From assembly GCF_004212635.1 (NCBI RefSeq), contig NZ_PSRT01000017.1, forward strand, positions 1 through 64,000: 64,000 bases of DNA. The letters run 5' to 3'. Under the pieces are notes generated by a model, which saw nothing but the letters and a program-made list of their open reading frames with translations, was not told the origin of the DNA and did not search any database. The position numbers and the translations under genes are program-made. Source of the DNA: Bradyrhizobium genosp. SA-3. Lineage in GTDB: Bacteria; Pseudomonadota; Alphaproteobacteria; Rhizobiales; Xanthobacteraceae. Of this stretch, positions 56,262 through 64,000 are shown piece by piece (position 1 is the first letter of the stretch; the number at the start of each line of letters is the position of its first letter).

Positions 56262-57155
56262 TCAGGACGGCCAGCGCTGCGCCTTGCTCACGACGAAGTC
56301 GCGGAACACCTGCACGCGTGCGACCGTCTTCAACTCCTCGGGATAGACGAAATAGGTATCGAGCTGGATCGAATCCGATTCACCGAACAGCTGCACGAGC
56401 TTGCTCTGCTCCTCGACGAGGTAGTCGGGCAGAGCCGCGATGCCGAGGCCCTGCTGGCAGGCGCGCACGAGACCGAGGATGTTGTTGACCTTGAAATAGG
56501 CTTCGCGCGGACCCGACCCGTTGCGACCGGCTTCGACCAGCCAGTTGCGGTTCTGCAGATGCGGCGCGAAGTTGCCGTCGGCAAGCGTGATGATGCGGTG
56601 GGAGTCGAGCTCCTCCAGCGTGCGCGGCGTGCCGAAGCGTTTGATGTATTCCGGCGAGCAATAGGCGTGAAAGCCCATCGCGAACAGCTTGCGCTGGATA
56701 AGATCGGGCTGCGTCGGCTTGCGGGTGCGGATCGCGACGTCGGCCTCGCGCATCGACAGGTCGAGCTCCTCATCGGTGACGATCAGCGAGATCCGGATCT
56801 CGGGATAGAGCGCAGTGAACTCGCCGAGCCGCGGGATCAGCCAGTTGATGCCGACGCCCGGCGTGGTTGTGATCTTGAGGTCGCCGCTCGGCCGCTCGCG
56901 GCTGTCGGTCAGCTTGGCGCGCGCCGCCTGCAGCTGCATGAATACGTCATGCGCAGTGCGGAACAGCAGGTCGCCCTGCTCGGTGAGGATCAGGCCGCGG
57001 GCGTGGCGGTGGAACAGCGAGACCGAGAGCTCCTGCTCCAGTGCCGAGACCTGGCGTGACACCGCCGATTGCGACAGGCCGAGCTGCTCGCCCGCATGCG
57101 TGAAGCTGCCCGCTTCCGCCGCCGCGTGAAACACCTTCAGCTTGTCCCAGTCCAT
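56262..57155 (-). CDS. lsrB: LysR-family regulator, LsrB/VtlR type
   Basis: A 297-residue LTTR: MDWDKLKVFHAAAEAGSFTH and AGEQLGLSQSAVSRQVSALE (winged HTH, residues 5-45), substrate-binding domain with HAYCSPEYIKRFG and VRACQQGLGIAALP. Gene order trxB-lsrB and an Lrp gene at trxB match the lrp3-trxB-lsrB cluster of Sinorhizobium meliloti, where LsrB senses redox state through cysteines; the two Cys visible here are candidates for that. VtlR is the Brucella/Agrobacterium equivalent that activates small RNAs. The start MDWDKLK is preferred over ATG 57185. Confidence 0.88.
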   Translation of the reverse strand: MDWDKLKVFHAAAEAGSFTHAGEQLGLSQSAVSRQVSALEQELSVSLFHRHARGLILTEQGDLLFRTAHDVFMQLQAARAKLTDSRERPSGDLKITTTPGVGINWLIPRLGEFTALYPEIRISLIVTDEELDLSMREADVAIRTRKPTQPDLIQRKLFAMGFHAYCSPEYIKRFGTPRTLEELDSHRIITLADGNFAPHLQNRNWLVEAGRNGSGPREAYFKVNNILGLVRACQQGLGIAALPDYLVEEQSKLVQLFGESDSIQLDTYFVYPEELKTVARVQVFRDFVVSKAQRWPS

Positions 57156-57189
57156 ATCCGTAAATCCGTCGCGTGTTCGGGGCATGATT

Positions 57190-58155
57190 CTATTCCGCTG
57201 CGGCGCGCTCGCTGGCGCGCAGGGCCAAGAAACGTTCGGCTTCGAGTGCTGCCATGCAGCCGAGGCCGGCGGCCGTCACGGCCTGGCGATAAGTTTCGTC
57301 GGCGACGTCGCCGGCGGCAAACAGGCCGGGCACCGAGGTGGCGGTCGAGTTCGGGGCGACCTCGACATAGCCCGACGGTTTGAGCTTGACCTGGCCCTTG
57401 ACGAGCTCGGTCGCCGGCGCGTGGCCGATGGCGATGAAGATGCCGTCGGTCTTCACGTCCCTGAGCGCGCCGGTCTTGACGTTCCTGAGGCGCACATGGG
57501 TGACCTTGTTCGGGTTCTCGGTGCCGCAGATCTCGTCGACAGCAGAGTCCCAGACCACCTTGATCTTCGGGTGGTTGAACAAACGCTCCTGCAGGATGCG
57601 CTCGGCGCGGAAGTGATCGCGACGATGCACGATGGTGACCTGCGAGGCATGGTTGGTGAGGTACAGGGCTTCCTCGACCGCGCTGTTGCCGCCGCCGACC
57701 ACCACGACCTCCTTGTTGCGGTAGAAGAAGCCGTCGCAGGTGGCGCAGGCCGAGACGCCACCGCCCTGGAATTTCCCTTCGGACGGCAGCCCGAGCCAGC
57801 GCGCCTGGGCACCGGTGGCGAGGATGACGGTGTCGGCGAGATAGACGTCGCCGCTGTCGCAGGTGAGGCGGAACGGCCGCTGCGCAGTCTCCAGCTTGGT
57901 GACCAGGTCGGTGACGATCTTGGTGCCGACATGGACCGCCTGCTTCTCCATCTGCTCCATCAGCCAGGGGCCCTGGATCACGTCGGCGAAGCCCGGATAG
58001 TTCTCGACGTCGGTGGTGATAGTGAGCTGGCCGCCCGGCTGGATGCCCTGGATCAGGATCGGCTCGAGCATCGCACGCGCGGCGTAGATCGCCGCCGTGT
58101 AACCGGCAGGGCCGGAGCCAATGATGATGACCTTTGCATGAACAGGAGCGGACAT
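57190..58155 (-). CDS. trxB: Thioredoxin reductase
   Basis: A 321-residue flavoprotein reducing thioredoxin with NADPH. FAD-binding GSGPAGYTAAIYAARA is at the N-terminus, the redox CATC (Cys137-Cys140) in SACATCDGFFYRNKEV, the NADPH-binding VVVGGGNSAVEEALYL and the C-terminal GLFAAGDVADETYRQAVTAA. The stop lies 34 bp before the lsrB start, so the two form an operon. A divergent Lrp-type gene begins 265 bp upstream. Confidence 0.97.
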   Translation of the reverse strand: MSAPVHAKVIIIGSGPAGYTAAIYAARAMLEPILIQGIQPGGQLTITTDVENYPGFADVIQGPWLMEQMEKQAVHVGTKIVTDLVTKLETAQRPFRLTCDSGDVYLADTVILATGAQARWLGLPSEGKFQGGGVSACATCDGFFYRNKEVVVVGGGNSAVEEALYLTNHASQVTIVHRRDHFRAERILQERLFNHPKIKVVWDSAVDEICGTENPNKVTHVRLRNVKTGALRDVKTDGIFIAIGHAPATELVKGQVKLKPSGYVEVAPNSTATSVPGLFAAGDVADETYRQAVTAAGLGCMAALEAERFLALRASERAAAE

Positions 58156-58420
58156 TTCGATGGACGCCTTTCACGGGGGATTTGCAGCGCGGGCGCGGAA
58201 CGTGCCGGGAGGCCTCGCGGAGGCGCTGAAATATCAGAGCTAATCTAAGCGTTCTGGTGAGCTATGCAAGAATTGCATTCCCTCTCGGCGGATTTTTCCA
58301 ACAAGGAACAAAAGTCGATTGCGCTGCACGCGCAATAAAATTGCGCTGTGCGCGTGGACTAGGTATGAGGATTGCGACAAACCCACCAATACCGCCGCAA
58401 AGGGCAGGAGTTCCAATCAC

Positions 58421-58900
58421 GTGTCGCGGAACCTAGACGAGATCGACCTGAAGATTCTCACCGAGATTCAGGCCGACGGTCGAATCACGAATGTCGAACT
58501 GGCCAAGCGCGTCGGCATCTCGCCGCCGCCCTGCCTGCGCCGCGTCCGGGCGCTGGAGGAGGAGGGCTACATCCACGGCTATCGGGGCCTTCTGGACGCC
58601 CGCAAGCTCGGCTTCGACGTCACCGTGTTCGCCGCCGTGCACCTGTCCAGCCAGGCCGAGACGGACTTGCGCGCCTTCGAGGAATTCGTCCGCGCCGAGC
58701 CCTTGGTGCGGGAATGTTGGATGCTGTCGGGCGAGGTCGATTTCATCCTGAAATGCGTCGCCCCCGACATGGCGACCTTCCAGGATTTCGTCACCCACCT
58801 GACCGCAGCGCCCCATGTCCGCAACGTGCGCACATCGCTAGTGCTGCATAATTCGAAATACGAGGCGGCAGTGCCGCTGGACGTGAAGGGTCGGAGGTAG
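58421..58900 (+). CDS. Lrp/AsnC-family transcriptional regulator
   Basis: A 159-residue regulator: HTH with LDEIDLKILTEIQADGRITN, ELAKRVGISPPPCLRRVRAL (recognition helix) near residues 5-50, then the RAM/effector domain GYIHGYRGLLDARKLGFDVT, VRECWMLSGEVDFILKCVAP and LVLHNSKYEAAVPL. Start GTG 58421. In S. meliloti the corresponding lrp3 gene is cotranscribed with trxB-lsrB; here it faces away from trxB, so it may control the shared intergenic region. Effector unknown, probably an amino acid. Confidence 0.92.
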   Translation: MSRNLDEIDLKILTEIQADGRITNVELAKRVGISPPPCLRRVRALEEEGYIHGYRGLLDARKLGFDVTVFAAVHLSSQAETDLRAFEEFVRAEPLVRECWMLSGEVDFILKCVAPDMATFQDFVTHLTAAPHVRNVRTSLVLHNSKYEAAVPLDVKGRR

Positions 58901-58909
58901 CGCCTGCTC

Positions 58910-59024
58910 CGTCATTGCGAGCCAACGGGTCCGCGCGAAGCGCGGCCCGATGACAGGCTCCGCGAAGCAATCCAGAGTCTTTCCGCGGAGGCAGCCTGGA
59001 TTGCTTCGCTCCGCTCGCAATGAC
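58910..59024. repeat. palindromic repeat (cgtcattgcgag...ctcgcaatgacg family)
   Basis: Outer arms cgtcattgcgagc and gctcgcaatgacg, inner gcgaagcaatcca/tggattgcttcgc. Third copy of the family in the window, with a different apical loop. Confidence 0.85.
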
Positions 59025-59074
59025 GAGTGGAGAGAGCGCGAATTCATCTCGGGCATTGAGCAACGCGCAGACAC

Positions 59075-59105
59075 AAAAAAGGCCGTGCAGTGCGCGGCCT
59101 TTTTC
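59075..59105. terminator. Bidirectional terminator between lrp and greA
   Basis: aaaaaaggccg tgcagtg cgcggcctttttt: stem ggccg/cggcc flanked by A6 and T5, usable for both convergent genes. Confidence 0.85.
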
Positions 59106-59134
59106 GAAACGTTGTCACAGGCAACGGCAAATCC

Positions 59135-59608
59135 TTACCGCCACTCCACCTTGGTGATCTCATACGCCTTGGCGCCGCCCGGCGTGTTGACCTCGACGGA
59201 AGCGCCCTTCTTCTTGCCGATCAGCGCGCGGGCGAGCGGCGAGGTGATGGAGATGCGGCCCTTCTTGGCGTCGGCCTCGACCTCGCCGACGATCTGCCAC
59301 ACCGTCTTCTTCTCGGTGTCCTCGTCGACCAGCGTCACGGTGGCGCCGAACTTGATGGTGTCACCGGAGAGTTTCGAGATGTCGATGATGTCGGCGCGCG
59401 CAAGCTTGTCCTCGAGTTCGGCGATGCGGCCTTCATTGTGGGACTGCTCTTCCTTCGCGGCATGATATTCCGCGTTCTCCGACAGGTCTCCGTGCGAGCG
59501 CGCCTCCGCGATATGCTCGATGATCCGCGGACGATCCACGGACTGGCGATGCTTCAATTCTTCTCCCAGCGCGGCAAATCCGGCCGAAGTCATCGGAACC
59601 TTTTCCAT
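59135..59608 (-). CDS. greA: Transcription elongation factor GreA
   Basis: Binds backtracked RNA polymerase and stimulates transcript cleavage. The 157-residue protein has the N-terminal coiled coil [20 protein letters not shown] with [20 protein letters not shown] (the acidic tip DLSENAEY) and the FKBP-like C-terminal domain ([20 protein letters not shown] then SVEVNTPGG). The Met at codon 29 of the open frame is the family start. It is convergent with lrp and lies downstream of carB on the same strand, 230 bp away. Confidence 0.97.
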   Translation of the reverse strand: MEKVPMTSAGFAALGEELKHRQSVDRPRIIEHIAEARSHGDLSENAEYHAAKEEQSHNEGRIAELEDKLARADIIDISKLSGDTIKFGATVTLVDEDTEKKTVWQIVGEVEADAKKGRISITSPLARALIGKKKGASVEVNTPGGAKAYEITKVEWR

Positions 59609-59837
59609 CTTCTCTCTCGTCCTTCGGTCGCGCGCCCCAGAACATGAATGAGCGCCCAACCTTGATTCGTCGGTCTTTCCGGGGCTCGACACGCGGGCCG
59701 CCGGACGTTGACAGATATGGGCTTAGCGTCGGAACAGAACACCCACATGGCCGGACAGTTCCTCCGGCCATTGTGGCTTCATCGCCAATCACTTAGCGGA
59801 AAGCTTGAGCCCTCGAGGCTTGGCCCCCCGCTAGCGA

Positions 59838-63302
<3,465 letters not shown>

Positions 63303-63330
63303 CACCGCTCGCGGGCTGGATTTTGGGCAC

Positions 63331-63360
63331 AAAAAAAGGGCGCGCTTGCCGCGCGTCCCC
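63331..63360 (-). terminator. Terminator between the MFS gene and carB
   Basis: Minus strand gggacgcgc/gcgcgccc with one bulged A and a run of seven T, about 85 bp past the MFS stop; separates it from carB. Confidence 0.75.
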
Positions 63361-63443
63361 TTGTGCGAGAGCGCGGGGTCTCCCTCGCGCGCGGGTGGGT
63401 CTTAGACCAGTTTTCGGGGCGGCGAAACCCCGAAAAACGCCCA

Positions 63444-64000
63444 TCAACCGGCAATTTTGACCGGTTTTGGCCGCGCCTGCCAGCCGCGGGCGAGGTGCAC
63501 CAGAAGCGAGGCCGCAACGCTCGATCCGCCGATCCAGCCGAGGTCGTTTGACGAGAGGGTGGCCAGCACCGCGCCGCCCAGCGCGCCGCCGATGGCGAAG
63601 CCGAGATACATCGCCGAGGCGTTGAGCGAGAGCGCGATCATCGAGGCCTGCGGCTCGATCCGGATGATGCTGGCGATCTGGGCCGGATAGAACGCCCAGC
63701 CCGAGAGGCCCCAGAGAAAGATCGCGCCCAGCACAGCATAATGCGCCTGTCCCGGCATCAGCTTCAGGACCAGCGAATGCAGGATCAGCGCGCTCGCCAT
63801 GCCTGCGAGCCCGAGGGCGGCGGTGGCGAGCGTGCCGAGCCGGTCGGCCAGGACGCCGCCGAGCATGTTGCCGATCGCGGCCGCGCCGCCGAACACCAGC
63901 AGCGCCAGGCTGATCTGCGAAGCATCGAAGCCGAGGCCGCGCAGCGGAATCGCGAAATAGGTGAACACGGTGAAGCCACCGAGCGCCCAGAGAATGGTGA
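63444..64000 (-). CDS. MFS transporter, 3' part
   Basis: The 5' end is beyond the right edge. The visible 185 codons (upstream part reads TILWALGGFTVFTYFAIPLR) cover about six helices of the C-terminal half: ASQISLALLVFGGAAAIGNM, GGVLADRLGTLATAALGLAG (an MFS motif GGVLADRLG) and AIFLWGLSGWAFYPAQIASI. It resembles the arabinose-efflux/drug-exporter branch of MFS. Substrate unknown. Confidence 0.88.
   Translation of the reverse strand, partial: TILWALGGFTVFTYFAIPLRGLGFDASQISLALLVFGGAAAIGNMLGGVLADRLGTLATAALGLAGMASALILHSLVLKLMPGQAHYAVLGAIFLWGLSGWAFYPAQIASIIRIEPQASMIALSLNASAMYLGFAIGGALGGAVLATLSSNDLGWIGGSSVAASLLVHLARGWQARPKPVKIAG

Overview
The window looks like chromosome from a Bradyrhizobium-type alphaproteobacterium (Nitrobacteraceae). 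The evidence is high GC, dense GC-rich coding on both strands, rhizobial gene neighbourhoods (rplY-pth-ychF; trxB next to an LsrB/VtlR-type regulator), long forms of UvrB and CarB, a HmuQ/HmuD-like heme-degrading monooxygenase, a tRNA-His with the alphaproteobacterial A73 identity, and many intergenic palindromic repeats of families common in Bradyrhizobium. The assignment rests on sequence recognition only; no search was run.

Layout. 1-7.5 kb: end of rplY, pth, ychF, a MaoC pair and small membrane or exported proteins. 7.6-14.3 kb: uvrB (minus), a zinc-ribbon protein, a small frameshifted gene, a LysR regulator divergent from a TauE/SafE permease, and a GST. 14.6-21.2 kb: a Cys-rich CWC protein, a DUF1800/DUF1501 pair, the heme monooxygenase, a GNAT, a PAS membrane protein with two tiny membrane proteins, and a GST. 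21.8-33 kb: aspartate aminotransferase, DUF992, an EF-G-like GTPase, an XRE regulator, a SulP transporter, aroE, an FMN alpha-hydroxy-acid dehydrogenase and glmM. 33-47.2 kb: two outer-membrane barrels, GST, GNAT, serC-serA behind a candidate serC RNA element, a thiolase, an atypical serine hydrolase, a large PAS histidine kinase and a phasin. 47.5-51.5 kb: tRNA-His followed by a decayed integrative element with two inactive integrase relics and an Imm11-like protein. 51.5-64 kb: AEC transporter, orphan ParA-like ATPase, a dapA-family gene broken by an amber codon, lsrB-trxB divergent from an Lrp regulator, greA, carB and the start of an MFS transporter.

Most genes are core metabolism or housekeeping: serine synthesis (serC, serA), aromatic precursor (aroE), cell-wall precursor (glmM), carbamoyl phosphate (carB), DNA repair (uvrB), translation quality control (pth, EF-G-like) and thiol redox (trxB, lsrB, GSTs). 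The accessory content is the tRNA-His scar, the serine hydrolase at 41.5-42.7 kb and the repeats. No CRISPR array, intact insertion sequence, complete prophage or obvious intact defence system was seen. The more unusual items are gene-decay events, a candidate small RNA or leader at about 55.86-56.0 kb, and the candidate serC leader.
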